Source: Spirochaetales bacterium Spiro_07 (GTDB lineage Bacteria > Spirochaetota > Spirochaetia > Treponematales > Treponemataceae). Taken from it: a stretch of 64,000 bases of DNA. Positions 55,107-64,000 of the stretch are shown here, piece by piece (position 1 is the stretch's first letter; the number at the start of each line of letters is the position of its first letter). The notes below the pieces were generated by a model. The model did no database searches and was not told the origin of the DNA. It saw only the letters and a list, made by a program, of their open reading frames with translations. The stretch spans positions 1-64,000 of the forward strand of contig LVBI01000042.1 in assembly GCA_001603145.1 (NCBI GenBank). The letters run 5' to 3'. The position numbers were made by a program, and so were the translations under genes.

Positions 55107-56192
55107 CTAGCTTATTAGCATGGCGTCGCCGTAAGAGAAGAAGCGGTATTCGTTTTGCACCGCTTTTTGATAAGCCGCCATGATGTTGTCTTTTCCGGCA
55201 AAAGCAGAGACGAGCATCAAAAGCGTAGATTCAGGCGTATGAAAGTTGGTAAAAAGCTTGTCGACCGCTTTGAATTTGTAGCCCGGATAAATGAAAATCG
55301 AAGTTGACTGCCAGCCGCGCTTCAAACCGCCCAGGTCTTCGCTCCAAGCAGATTCAAGCGTGCGCATAGATGTTGTGCCAACCGCAAGCACAGGGCGTTT
55401 TTCAGCCTTAGCCTTTTCAATTGCGTTTGCAGTCTCATCTGAAACAAAAAAATGCTCTTCATGCATCTTGTGGTCTTCGATATTCTGGGCGCGAACCGGC
55501 AAAAAAGTGCCAAGCCCCACATGCAGCGTCACATAGACAATCTCAATGTTCTTGGCTTTCAGCTTTGCGAGCATTTCTTCTGTAAAGTGAAGCCCTGCCG
55601 TCGGTGCTGCCGCCGAGCCTGTCTCTTTTGCGTAGATTGTCTGATAACGTTCAGCGTCTTCGTCAACGTCTTCGCGCTTAATATAGGGCGGTAACGGAAT
55701 GTGGCCGTTTTTTTCGAACCAGTCTTCGCCGAGCGGCTTATCGAACAAAAGAGTACGGAATTCTGTGCCGTCATCAGCCGGGTTTTCAATAATCTTTGCG
55801 ACAGAGCCGTCTTTAAAACGGAAAGACTTGCCCGGCTTCTGCCGCTTGGCGTTTCGCGTCATAGCCTTCCAGACAGTGCGCGGCGCATGTTCTGCAAAAT
55901 CAAGGCTCTGCAAGATGAGGAATTCAACTTCTTTTGTGGGTGCTTCTGCACCTTTCGGGGCATTACTACCTGCAAGCGGCATTGCATAAAGACGCGAACG
56001 GCGCACGCGCGAATTGTTGAAAACCATCACCGTGCCGCTTTCGATTAAGTCAGGCAGATCCTGCATCTTAAAATCTTGCGTCTCGCCGGAAAACCTGTCG
56101 AGCCGCATCAATTTATCGTTTCCGCGTATGCCGGAAGGATGCTGCGCAATTAGCTCTTCCGGTAAATCAAAATAAAAGTCCTTCGTCTTCAT
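55107..56192 (-). CDS. queA: S-adenosylmethionine:tRNA ribosyltransferase-isomerase
   Basis: QueA adds the ribosyl part of SAM to preQ1 in tRNA, forming epoxyqueuosine. The 361-residue protein has the family start ([16 protein letters not shown]), PAKKPG-like core [10 protein letters not shown], and GLHFTEEML with [13 protein letters not shown]-like strands. [15 protein letters not shown] region follows. It overlaps ruvB by 26 bases, so translation is coupled. Confidence 0.94.
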   Translation of the reverse strand: MKTKDFYFDLPEELIAQHPSGIRGNDKLMRLDRFSGETQDFKMQDLPDLIESGTVMVFNNSRVRRSRLYAMPLAGSNAPKGAEAPTKEVEFLILQSLDFAEHAPRTVWKAMTRNAKRQKPGKSFRFKDGSVAKIIENPADDGTEFRTLLFDKPLGEDWFEKNGHIPLPPYIKREDVDEDAERYQTIYAKETGSAAAPTAGLHFTEEMLAKLKAKNIEIVYVTLHVGLGTFLPVRAQNIEDHKMHEEHFFVSDETANAIEKAKAEKRPVLAVGTTSMRTLESAWSEDLGGLKRGWQSTSIFIYPGYKFKAVDKLFTNFHTPESTLLMLVSAFAGKDNIMAAYQKAVQNEYRFFSYGDAMLIS

Positions 56193-57216
56193 GTTTCATT
56201 TTTCCTTCAAGACCGAGATGCTTGTATGCTTTGGGCGTAACAACGCGTCCTCTCGGCGTGCGCTGCAAAAGACCGCACTGAATCAAATATGGTTCGTAAT
56301 AATCTTCAAGCGTGTCAATTGACTCGCCAATTGAAATTGCAAGAGTTTCTGCACCAACCGGGCCACCGCCGAAATTTTCGATTATACTGCGCAAGATTTC
56401 GCGGTCATAGCGTTCAAGACCGAGCGAATCAATCTGAAGCTTGTTCAATCCAGATTTTACGATTCCGATAGTTATGTGCGGCACGGCGTCAGATTCTTTC
56501 TTATAAAACTGGGCAAAATCGCGCATTCGCCGCAAAACACGGTTTGCAACGCGCGGCGTTCCTCTTGAGCACGAAGCTATAAGCTCGGCGGCGTCTTTGT
56601 CGATGTCAACCGCCAGAATTGAAGCCGAGCGGCAAACAATGTCAGAAAGCTCGTGAACGTTGTAGAATTCAAAACGCTGCACAATGCCAAAGCGGCTTAT
56701 GAGCGGGCTTGAAACAGCACCGGCTTTTGTTGTCGCGCCGACGAGCGTAAATTTCGGTATAGGCACACGCACAGTTCTCGCGGTCGGCCCCTGCCCGATT
56801 ATCCAGTCAAGCTCATAGTCTTCCATCGCAATGTAAAGCATCTCTTCGATGGCCGGCTTAAGCCGGTGAATTTCATCTATAAAAAAGACTGAACGTTCCG
56901 TAATTGTCGAAAGGATTCCGGCAAGGTCTTTAGGCTTGTCGAGCGCGGGCGCACTTGTCACCTTAAAGTCTACACCAAGCTCATGCGCCGTAATCTGTGC
57001 AAGAGTTGTTTTGCCCAAACCCGGCGGGCCAATCAAAAAAAGATGGTCCATAGCCTCGCCGCGCTCTCTCGCAGCTTCTATGAACACTGAAAGATTATCC
57101 TTTATGTGGCTCTGCCCCTGAAATTCAGTCAAAAATTTCGGGCGGAGTGAACTTTCTTTATCGTCTTGCACATTCAAATCTGGCCGTACAATGTGCGAAT
57201 CATCAAAATCAGACAT
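56167..57216 (-). CDS. ruvB: Holliday junction branch migration helicase RuvB
   Basis: RuvB is the AAA+ motor of branch migration with RuvA. The product is 349 residues from ATG 57216. Walker A is GPPGLGKTT, Walker B DEIHRL, sensor GATTKAG, and the arginine-finger region is [12 protein letters not shown]. The C-terminal winged helix is intact. A TTG four codons upstream is possible but sits two bases from GGAG, too close. It lies between ruvA and queA in one operon. Confidence 0.95.
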   Translation of the reverse strand: MSDFDDSHIVRPDLNVQDDKESSLRPKFLTEFQGQSHIKDNLSVFIEAARERGEAMDHLFLIGPPGLGKTTLAQITAHELGVDFKVTSAPALDKPKDLAGILSTITERSVFFIDEIHRLKPAIEEMLYIAMEDYELDWIIGQGPTARTVRVPIPKFTLVGATTKAGAVSSPLISRFGIVQRFEFYNVHELSDIVCRSASILAVDIDKDAAELIASCSRGTPRVANRVLRRMRDFAQFYKKESDAVPHITIGIVKSGLNKLQIDSLGLERYDREILRSIIENFGGGPVGAETLAISIGESIDTLEDYYEPYLIQCGLLQRTPRGRVVTPKAYKHLGLEGKMKHEDEGLLF

Positions 57217-57217
57217 A

Positions 57218-57835
57218 TCAGTTTGCAAGCTCCACTATTGCGCGGCGGAAAAGCGCATCTTCCTGCTCTTTCCGGCTTAAGTTTGTATCGATTTCAGCTG
57301 AAAGGCGCGCTATAAGCGGCTCTACATCGCGCTTATCGTAGCCCATGCTGCAAAGCGCGGTCATTACGTCTTGCCACGGCGAAAGCGCCTTGACCGGCAC
57401 GCGCACAGTGTCTTCTTGAATTGAAAGCTTGCCTTTAAGCGCAAGCAGCATCTTTTGGGCTGTTTTCTTGCCGATTCCAGGAATTTTCTCAAGGCGCGCC
57501 AAATCGCCTTCATCAAGCACAGACGCAAGCCCAGAAGCTGTTATATTAGAAAGAATCTTCAGCGCGGCCTTTGGCCCCACGCCTTCAACCTTCATCAAAT
57601 CAAAAAAAGTGTCGCGCTCGCCCTCTGAAGCAAAGCCGAAAAGGTTCATGCTGTCTTCTTTGTGCTGCAGCCAAGTGTACACGCGCGCCTTTTCGCCTAC
57701 ATGCGGCAAAGCATCAAGCGAAGAATCGCTTATAGAAAAGCACCATTCCACGATGCCGGTTTCTTCGCTGCCGGTCTCTAACATAAGCATTTGAGGCTTT
57801 TTGGCACTCACCGTGCCGTAGATGCTGTTGAACAT
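57218..57835 (-). CDS. ruvA: Holliday junction DNA-binding protein RuvA
   Basis: The 205-residue protein has an N-terminal OB fold (MFNSIYGTV) and helix-hairpin-helix motifs [11 protein letters not shown] and [17 protein letters not shown]-terminal RuvB-contact domain follows. It starts the ruvA-ruvB-queA operon and ends one base upstream of the ruvB ATG on this strand. Confidence 0.94.
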   Translation of the reverse strand: MFNSIYGTVSAKKPQMLMLETGSEETGIVEWCFSISDSSLDALPHVGEKARVYTWLQHKEDSMNLFGFASEGERDTFFDLMKVEGVGPKAALKILSNITASGLASVLDEGDLARLEKIPGIGKKTAQKMLLALKGKLSIQEDTVRVPVKALSPWQDVMTALCSMGYDKRDVEPLIARLSAEIDTNLSRKEQEDALFRRAIVELAN

Positions 57836-57896
57836 ACAAAAAGTATAGCGGAAGCTTCAATTTTGGGCAACATGAGATTGAGCTGGGAGATTTGAG

Positions 57897-58754
57897 CTAT
57901 TGTAAAACTGGTTCAGTTTTCAGTTGCTCGGCAAGTTTTTGCACAGTTTCAAGAGACAGCCCTGTACAATCGGCTATATCTTCTTGAAGAAATTTATTTT
58001 TCATAAGCATATTCCGTGCAGCTTCAAGCTTGGCTTCAGAGCGACCGCGTTTCTCACCGATAGCGATGCCCTGTTGTTTGCCTTGTTCTTTAAGGGAATC
58101 GGCGAGAATGCAATAGTCCATGTATTCTTTTCTGGCTCTTTCTGTCATCTTTACGCGCTGCTCCTTTTTCTTAAGCTTTGAACAGAGGTCTGTATCGCCC
58201 TCGTCAGTGAGGAAAAACTTGAGCAGCTCAGATTTCTGCTGCTGAGTAACGTCCTTCCACTTGGAACAATTATAAAACACTTTGTAAGTTTTGTCTTCAA
58301 GCTTTACGGTATTATCTTCATTACAGATGTTCTCAAACGTATAAATCGGCAGGCCTTGCCCGAACAAATCTTCAAGGCAGATGAAAATCACAAAGTTTTC
58401 TTTTAGCTCTGAATAGGTGTGCCCTTTCCTAAGATAATCTACGTCCATCATATCTTGATAATAGCGGCTCCGTTGTCGCAATTCGGTGTAAAGCGTGGTT
58501 TGAATTTCAATATCGAAATCGCGGTGGGTGTCGGCTGTGTGCACATCTAATCGAACGGCTTTAGCATCTGGCGCAACCTGAATCGTCTTTTCGCCTTCTG
58601 GATAAGACAACTTCTCAATTTTGATGTCGAGCAGCGTTTCAAGCACTTGCTTGCAAAGTTTCGGATCTTCCATAACCTTTGCGAACATGAAATTGTCTGA
58701 ACAGACAAGCTCATCAAACGGTTTGAATGTTGTGGTGTTTTCAGCATTTTGCAT
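57897..58754 (-). CDS. Rpn/PD-(D/E)XK nuclease-family transposase-like protein
   Basis: The 285-residue protein matches the widespread Rpn-type family with a PD-(D/E)XK core (AVRLDVHTADTHRDFDIEIQ). YYQDMMDVDYLRKGHTYSEL and a family C-terminus with ARKEYMDYC also fit. The ATG at 58754 follows AAAGGAGC; an in-frame reading from 58796 is leader. Such genes occur in many copies in treponemes. The position next to the CRISPR array may be chance. Confidence 0.82.
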   Translation of the reverse strand: MQNAENTTTFKPFDELVCSDNFMFAKVMEDPKLCKQVLETLLDIKIEKLSYPEGEKTIQVAPDAKAVRLDVHTADTHRDFDIEIQTTLYTELRQRSRYYQDMMDVDYLRKGHTYSELKENFVIFICLEDLFGQGLPIYTFENICNEDNTVKLEDKTYKVFYNCSKWKDVTQQQKSELLKFFLTDEGDTDLCSKLKKKEQRVKMTERARKEYMDYCILADSLKEQGKQQGIAIGEKRGRSEAKLEAARNMLMKNKFLQEDIADCTGLSLETVQKLAEQLKTEPVLQ

Positions 58755-58834
58755 AATCAATTTGCTCCTTTCTTTTGAGGTACAAATTAATATCAAAGCA
58801 AAATTATTTTTTTTGTGCTTTTTCGTGAAAATTC

Positions 58835-58862
58835 TTGCAGATTTTACAAAACTTTTTATAAT
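58835..58862 (+). promoter_or_regulatory. Leader promoter before the CRISPR array
   Basis: TTGCAG (58835-58840), a 16-base spacer and TATAAT (58857-58862) lie directly before the first repeat. The start would be near 58869. The segment begins TTGCAG and ends TATAAT as the repeats do, but is seven bases shorter and does not align inside. Confidence 0.55.
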
Positions 58863-58866
58863 TTAC

Positions 58867-60552
58867 GTTGCAGGTTGACCAGACAAATTAATCAGTTATA
58901 ATGCAATCCAAGATAATCCGCCAAGGAATCGGGTTGCAGGTTGACCAGACAAATTAATCAGTTATAATAACTTTGTAATACTTCATTAAAAGACCTCTGT
59001 TGCAGGTTGACCAGACAAATTAATCAGTTATAATTGGTCGTCATCAGTATTAGAAGCCAGTACAGTTGCAGGTTGACCAGACAAATTAATCAGTTATAAT
59101 CTTCCATCTGAACGGTAGAAACACCAACACGTTGCAGGTTGACCAGACAAATTAATCAGTTATAATTTATTTAAGAATCCACCCCATATCTACCATGTTG
59201 CAGGTTGACCAGACAAATTAATCAGTTATAATATAATCAGAAGCACCTTGCCGATGACAGAGGTTGCAGGTTGACCAGACAAATTAATCAGTTATAATTG
59301 GTTTGGTAGGAAATGTTAAGAATTTAAAGTTGCAGGTTGACCAGACAAATTAATCAGTTATAATTGAAAAAGGCTCTCTTGTAAGCAATGATGAGTTGCA
59401 GGTTGACCAGACAAATTAATCAGTTATAATGAATCTGCTATTATTGGAAAAAATAAATTGGTTGCAGGTTGACCAGACAAATTAATCAGTTATAATCAAT
59501 TGATACAGTTTCAAGAGCTGCAAGTAGTTGCAGGTTGACCAGACAAATTAATCAGTTATAATCAGAAATCTTAACAGCTCCGCTTCCATTAGGTTGCAGG
59601 TTGACCAGACAAATTAATCAGTTATAATGAAATACAAGCACCCTTTGTGCTGTTTTCAGTTGCAGGTTGACCAGACAAATTAATCAGTTATAATACCGAG
59701 ACTTCGCATTGTGTCTTTGTCTTTGTTGCAGGTTGACCAGACAAATTAATCAGTTATAATTTGTTGACGTAAAAGGCTATAGCGATGGCGGTTGCAGGTT
59801 GACCAGACAAATTAATCAGTTATAATGTACCTGGCGCGCTGGATGAACGATATTATGTTGCAGGTTGACCAGACAAATTAATCAGTTATAATACAGATGG
59901 CATTGCGGCCAAGAGTTTAAGCGTTGCAGGTTGACCAGACAAATTAATCAGTTATAATTGTCGAATGTGTCTGTACTTAACCAAGCCTGTTGCAGGTTGA
60001 CCAGACAAATTAATCAGTTATAATTTCAATCAAATTGTTTACTCTGTCTTTTTCGTTGCAGGTTGACCAGACAAATTAATCAGTTATAATTGCAGACAGA
60101 GCTCTGCCGGATATTACGGAGTTGCAGGTTGACCAGACAAATTAATCAGTTATAATAAATTTCAGGGCCGAATTACTCAAGTACCGGTTGCAGGTTGACC
60201 AGACAAATTAATCAGTTATAATATTGCGCGCGCACGCGCGTACGCGTTTATTGTTGCAGGTTGACCAGACAAATTAATCAGTTATAATACAAATCTTCTT
60301 TTACAATGTCTGATTTTCGTTGCAGGTTGACCAGACAAATTAATCAGTTATAATCTACGGTATCTCTGCCGAGCGTATAATCCTGTTGCAGGTTGACCAG
60401 ACAAATTAATCAGTTATAATCCATACGAAGAACAATGAAAAAATAATTCGGTTGCAGGTTGACCAGACAAATTAATCAGTTATAATTAGGAGTTAATTTG
60501 CTTAACTGGTCATCAAGTTGCAGGTTGACCAGACAAATTAATCAGTTATAAT
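58867..60552 (+). CRISPR. Type II-C CRISPR array, 26 repeats and 25 spacers
   Basis: Repeats are 36 bases, begin GTTGCAGGTTGACC and end CAGTTATAAT. All 25 spacers are 30 bases, so the period is an exact 66 from 58867 to 60552. No degenerate terminal repeat was seen. Each repeat contains TTGACC (positions 9-14), 16 bases, and TATAAT (31-36), a near-consensus promoter facing the cas genes. The GTTG...TAAT ends resemble other II-C repeats transcribed opposite to cas genes. A terminator lies at 60551-60611. Spacer 21 (60223-60252) is an alternating purine-pyrimidine sequence. Confidence 0.97.
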
Positions 60553-60611
60553 ACATTCTTTCTAATTTGTTTACTTGTAAAGATTTCAAATAGAAAGAAT
60601 GTATTTTTTTT
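60551..60611 (+). terminator. Terminator at the cas-proximal end of the CRISPR array
   Basis: A 14-bp perfect stem (60551-60564 with 60591-60604), plus an inner TTTG/CAAA extension, is followed by a run of eight Ts (60604-60611). The 5' arm starts with the last two bases of the final repeat. It would stop plus-strand array transcripts before cas2. Confidence 0.85.
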
Positions 60612-60620
60612 GTCAAAAAA

Positions 60621-60956
60621 TTAGAAAAGCAGCAGTTGATTCTGCTGTTTTTTCTGAACTTTTGAGCCTGCTGTATAGCTGATGATATTGCCATATTGCT
60701 TATCCGTAATTGTTATAATATCGACTTTGCCCTCGCTCGGCAAGTTTTTGCTAATAAGCCTATAATATTTTTCACATGCATCTTTGCCAGAAAAAAGCTT
60801 TGTGTAAATTGAATATTGAATCATAGAAAAACCGTTATCCAAAAGAAAATTTCTAAAAGCCGTAGCAGCTTTCCGTTCTTCTTTTTCAATGACTGGCAAA
60901 TCAAAAAGAACAAGCATCCACATAAGCTCATACCTATTAAGTTCCAACTGCCTCAT
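60621..60956 (-). CDS. cas2: CRISPR-associated endoribonuclease Cas2
   Basis: Cas2 forms the spacer-integration complex with Cas1. The 111-residue protein starts MRQLELNRYELMW at 60956, six bases after AGGAG; ATG codons upstream lie too close to or before this site. VLFDLPV holds the conserved Asp, and the MIQYSIYTK strand fits the family. It overlaps cas1 by 20 bases and ends just before the array terminator. Confidence 0.92.
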   Translation of the reverse strand: MRQLELNRYELMWMLVLFDLPVIEKEERKAATAFRNFLLDNGFSMIQYSIYTKLFSGKDACEKYYRLISKNLPSEGKVDIITITDKQYGNIISYTAGSKVQKKQQNQLLLF

Positions 60957-61851
60957 ATTCATCTCCTGTCCAAACAGGCAAATCAATAGCCGCTTTTTTA
61001 TCTTCCAATGCATGAACATAAGAAGCTGTCATATATTGCATACTTTGAAAGGCCGGTGAATCGCCTTCGGCTGTATGAACCTTTATCCACAAAGCATCAG
61101 TTAATTTTCGTTTTATTTCCGGTGTTAGCTCCTGCAAATCATCAGAATAAATACGATATACAATGCAATCTATCATAGGTCTGTATATTTCAAACAAATC
61201 ATCTGCAAGAGCAAATTGATTAAGATTGTTATCGTGATGAATCCCTAAAGACGGAATCAGACCGCTTGAGCATACGGCACGAGCCATTGCAGAACGCATG
61301 ATTGCATAACCATAGTTCAAAAAAGAATTAATGCCAGGAAGATCTTTATCCCGTATAAAATCTTTCCCAAATAGAGCTTTCCAGTACATTCTTGCAGCAT
61401 ATGCTTCGCGGTTTTCGCTGTCACCAGATTTTACCATAGAAGCAATCTTCTCAAGAAGCTCTACATCTTCTTTTTTGCATAATCTCAATGTCATTGCTTG
61501 ATTTTTGATTTTCTGAATTACAATCTGCTGCCAGATGCGCTTTTTTAATGGCAAAGAAGCATCAATTTGATTTTTTATTATCTTTGCAAAATGATAATGA
61601 GAATATAAAGGAAGAACCATGCTTTGCGGAGCATAGTTTTTGCCGCAAAGAATTGTGATGCAGCCTTTTTCTGCCAAAGCATTCAATATATTTTTTGAAA
61701 AAGACACACCTTGAGCAGAAAGCAAAAGCACACCAATATCATCAAGCGGCACTTTTCCAAGTTCTTCAGAATCATGCTTAATAACGATAAATCCACGGTT
61801 AAGAGATAAATAACGGTTTTCTTTGCAAATTTCAAGAACTCTGTTCAGCAT
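60937..61851 (-). CDS. cas1: CRISPR-associated integrase Cas1, type II
   Basis: Cas1 is the metal-dependent integrase that inserts new spacers. The 304-residue protein has the Glu region NREAYAARMYW, the His motif GLIPSLGIHHDN, and the Asp motif ALADDLFEIYRP. These match the type II-C branch. It lies 29 bases after cas9 on the same strand, in the order cas9-cas1-cas2 typical of II-C, without csn2 or cas4. Confidence 0.94.
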   Translation of the reverse strand: MLNRVLEICKENRYLSLNRGFIVIKHDSEELGKVPLDDIGVLLLSAQGVSFSKNILNALAEKGCITILCGKNYAPQSMVLPLYSHYHFAKIIKNQIDASLPLKKRIWQQIVIQKIKNQAMTLRLCKKEDVELLEKIASMVKSGDSENREAYAARMYWKALFGKDFIRDKDLPGINSFLNYGYAIMRSAMARAVCSSGLIPSLGIHHDNNLNQFALADDLFEIYRPMIDCIVYRIYSDDLQELTPEIKRKLTDALWIKVHTAEGDSPAFQSMQYMTASYVHALEDKKAAIDLPVWTGDEYEAVGT

Positions 61852-61880
61852 ACTTTTTTATCGGCATACTGAACAAGTTG

Positions 61881-64000
61881 TCAATGATTTCTAAAAACCC
61901 GCCCTATAGGATTTACAGTTATAAACCTTGCCCGCTTTTCACCGAAAAGAGCGTTTACTGAAACGAAATTATGCCCTTTTTGCGGTTTCCAACAATGTTC
62001 AAGCTGATTTTCATTAGTTGCAATAATCCAGTCGTTGCAATCTGTAACTGCATAAACAGGTCTTATATCAAGCTTATTTTGTGTTGCAGAAAAACCTGCT
62101 ACACGGCATTTATACCAATTGCCGTTGTCACTGAATTCCAGATAATCATTCTTATGCAGAATTCCCAAATTCTTTGCAGCAGGATGCGGTGCTTTCAAGC
62201 AATCAGGCTTAGGCTTGTTGTCTTTGCCGACTTCGTTCCTTCGGATATATTGCGCTTCATAAGTTGGCTTTGCCCCTTCTTTTTTAGGCGGCAATTGCCA
62301 GATAACAGCAGCAAAATAATCTTCAGGCGCAAGGTATCGTGGAATTTTATCATTTATTACGATAGGTGTCTGCACACGGTTCATGCAGCGCACTTTCTTT
62401 ATATATTTGCCATTATGCTTTGTTTCTGTAAACTTTTGCAGCACGTCCTCTATTTTTTCGCCTTTGTGTAAATCAATAAAATTGCGAATCAAGCTGAGTA
62501 TCTTTGCATCAACAATATCATTGATATTATTTTCTTTAAGGCTTGTAACAGCTGTTCTTGAAACAAAGAATTCCCTGTAGACCTTTACTTGTGGATATAC
62601 ATCTTTTAAAGCTTTACGCACTGCTTTAATGTCTTTAAGCTCCGCCATGCTGCTTTCAAAATCAGCACGCACTTTATCGCTTTTTATAAGCGGAATATCA
62701 GATTCTTCTATTTTGGCAATATCAACCAGCTCTTCCCGCTTTATCTTGCCAAGCAGGGTTTCTTTTGAAAGCTTGCCTTCTGCGCCGTGGTCTGGCTTAA
62801 AGCTGACAACAATATTCTTGACCTTTTCTTCAAGCTCAAGCCGTGCAACTGCCATCGGCGGCACTTCTATTCTGTTCTTTTGAGATTTTGCATTAAGAGT
62901 TGAAATCTGCTGCACCATAGAACGGTCAATCAGTGCTATTACAGAAGCATCCAAAGCATGGTGTCTGTGGTCATAGCGGTTTTTCTTATATTGCCCTATC
63001 TGTTCTTCTTTTAAGCCGAAGTGTGCAATTTCTTGATTGCCGATTTTTCTCTTTAGTATTGAATCAATCTCCCATTTATCGCGGAGCAGCTTTGTCATTC
63101 CGCCGTTTACAGACCATATATCATCACAGACAGCGTGCAGATATTTTCTGGCAGTCTTTGAAAGATATGCATTATCTGTAAGCTGCCTAGCAATAAAGCT
63201 ACTTTCTTTTTCAAAAGTTTCCATTGCATCTATAGCAAAACGGCTTCTTTTGGCTGGGTTCTTAAGCTGATTAGCCCTGTTAAGAATCTCCTGCCAATTA
63301 TAGCCGCTTGGGTTTGTTCCAAAAGCTTCATAAGGCGAACGTTCTTTTTTGAAAGCGTTGCAGCTTGCATGGGCAACTGTCAGGTTAGATTCTGCATCAA
63401 GCAATGTCCGGCTATAAGGCAGAATATGTTCTATTTCAATGTTCTTAGAGAACAATTCAGAACCAGAAATATTCTTGCCGCAATACAAGCATTTCCGGCT
63501 CATTGTATCGCTTCCTAATTCTTCCCATAGGCGGAATTTAAGTCTGTCGTTACGATTTGGATATTCAATCTTATATGCATCAGCAATATTCTTATTCAAG
63601 ATCTCATTGCGCTTCTTGTTCTCGTTCTGCTTGCGCATCATTGCATCTTTTGCTTCGCGGCTTACTTTTAAGTCACGCGAAAGCTCTATTACAATTTGAG
63701 CAGGCTTGCCGTATTGCTTTATAAGCGCATTTACAACCACCCTTGTCTGGTTTAGCGCAACATGAACAGTCGGATTGCTGATTTTGCCGTACTTCTGTTC
63801 CGGCAAAGATTCCGCTTTTGAAGCATCGCCACCCATAGTTGAACCGACAAGTACTTTGCCGTAATATGGCAGCAAATCACATTTTTCTACAGACTGGTCT
63901 GCATATTTATAGCCGAGCGACTGTACAACTTCTGTGTAAGAACAGCCTGTTTTTATCATTTTATTGACAATCTGCTCCGACACTTCTTTGCAAAGCATTG
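61881..64000 (-). CDS. cas9: Cas9, type II-C, C-terminal part (runs off window)
   Basis: About 705 residues of the RNA-guided nuclease are seen; the N-terminal RuvC-I, bridge helix and recognition lobe lie beyond 64000. Visible parts are RuvC-II (IVIELSRDLKVSREAK), HNH (EIEHILPYSR...SNLTVAHASCN), RuvC-III (HRHHALDASVIALI) and the PAM-interacting C-terminus. A CLYCGK Cys pair plus a later Cys suggests the zinc site common in II-C HNH domains. The tracrRNA was not found and may lie upstream of cas9, outside this window. Confidence 0.95.
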   Translation of the reverse strand, partial: MLCKEVSEQIVNKMIKTGCSYTEVVQSLGYKYADQSVEKCDLLPYYGKVLVGSTMGGDASKAESLPEQKYGKISNPTVHVALNQTRVVVNALIKQYGKPAQIVIELSRDLKVSREAKDAMMRKQNENKKRNEILNKNIADAYKIEYPNRNDRLKFRLWEELGSDTMSRKCLYCGKNISGSELFSKNIEIEHILPYSRTLLDAESNLTVAHASCNAFKKERSPYEAFGTNPSGYNWQEILNRANQLKNPAKRSRFAIDAMETFEKESSFIARQLTDNAYLSKTARKYLHAVCDDIWSVNGGMTKLLRDKWEIDSILKRKIGNQEIAHFGLKEEQIGQYKKNRYDHRHHALDASVIALIDRSMVQQISTLNAKSQKNRIEVPPMAVARLELEEKVKNIVVSFKPDHGAEGKLSKETLLGKIKREELVDIAKIEESDIPLIKSDKVRADFESSMAELKDIKAVRKALKDVYPQVKVYREFFVSRTAVTSLKENNINDIVDAKILSLIRNFIDLHKGEKIEDVLQKFTETKHNGKYIKKVRCMNRVQTPIVINDKIPRYLAPEDYFAAVIWQLPPKKEGAKPTYEAQYIRRNEVGKDNKPKPDCLKAPHPAAKNLGILHKNDYLEFSDNGNWYKCRVAGFSATQNKLDIRPVYAVTDCNDWIIATNENQLEHCWKPQKGHNFVSVNALFGEKRARFITVNPIGRVFRNH

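Noticed and set aside
57217-57228. TTG at 57228 as the ruvB start
   Set aside because: GGAG would be only two bases away; ATG 57216 has workable spacing and suits the protein.
58797-58866. CRISPR leader as a minus-strand tracrRNA (repeat-like ends)
   Set aside because: The interior does not pair well with the repeat, and no terminator or following hairpin is present on the minus strand.

Overview
This window comes from a spirochaete, most likely a host-associated Treponema of the gut or rumen type. Four things point there. The FlgF/FlgG-type rod genes plus a FlgJ-like rod protein lie together in the treponemal order. Lipoproteins with loose spirochaete-style lipoboxes (FASC, VTSC, VTGC, VSC) are abundant. 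The isoleucyl-tRNA synthetase is of the eukaryote-like type. Tandem DUF115 'motility accessory' genes are also present. GlgC, pyruvate phosphate dikinase and a sugar ABC transporter suggest a free-growing fermenter rather than T. pallidum. The genus is an inference from gene content; no rRNA or tRNA gene was seen.

Layout. 1-11.7 kb: secA and a plsC acyltransferase, an opposing HrpA-type helicase, ppdK, a DUF1963 protein and an SGNH hydrolase. 11.7-18.6 kb: hemW, lepB and hisS; a repeat-rich island around a CAP-domain lipoprotein; then smpB, tsaC and an FtsB-like gene. 18.8-28.9 kb: a co-directional block with a 1541-residue acidic protein, an unknown protein, two DUF115 (MptE/Maf-like) proteins and a membrane protein with a degenerate GGDEF domain. 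29-36.6 kb: a TPR protein, an extended uracil phosphoribosyltransferase, a lipoprotein overlapping ileS, and a PilZ c-di-GMP receptor. 36.7-39.8 kb: a CPBP protease and the flgF-flgG-flgJ rod operon behind a good sigma-28 promoter. 40-48.7 kb: a small lipoprotein, an XRE regulator, glgC, an MBL hydrolase, a sugar ABC operon and two envelope proteins. 48.9-54.9 kb: one tightly overlapping operon joining nucleotide-sugar dehydratase and aminotransferase genes to a three-subunit xanthine-dehydrogenase-like complex whose large subunit has lost the recognisable molybdopterin motifs. 55.1-58.8 kb: queA-ruvB-ruvA and a PD-(D/E)XK Rpn/transposase-family protein. 58.9-64 kb: a type II-C CRISPR-Cas locus with 26 repeats, cas2, cas1 and the C-terminal part of cas9, which runs off the right edge.

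The most notable signals are these. (1) Every CRISPR repeat carries its own near-consensus sigma-70 promoter, and the array ends at a strong terminator, so crRNAs are probably made convergently to the cas genes. (2) Seven 13-bp CCTTA...TAAGG palindromes recur every 37-41 bp near 16.6-16.85 kb. (3) Two composite repeats with the same outer modules but different cores bracket the CAP-lipoprotein gene. (4) A dispersed hairpin repeat keeps its stem while the stem sequence changes. (5) The XDH-like complex has a large subunit that looks catalytically dead. (6) A type I signal peptidase has Arg in place of the catalytic Lys.

Genes probably work together in three sets: envelope and flagellar biogenesis (secA, lepB, rod genes, PilZ, DUF115 block), glycan building (dehydratase/aminotransferase, possibly feeding the DUF115 proteins), and carbohydrate metabolism (ppdK, glgC, ABC transporter).
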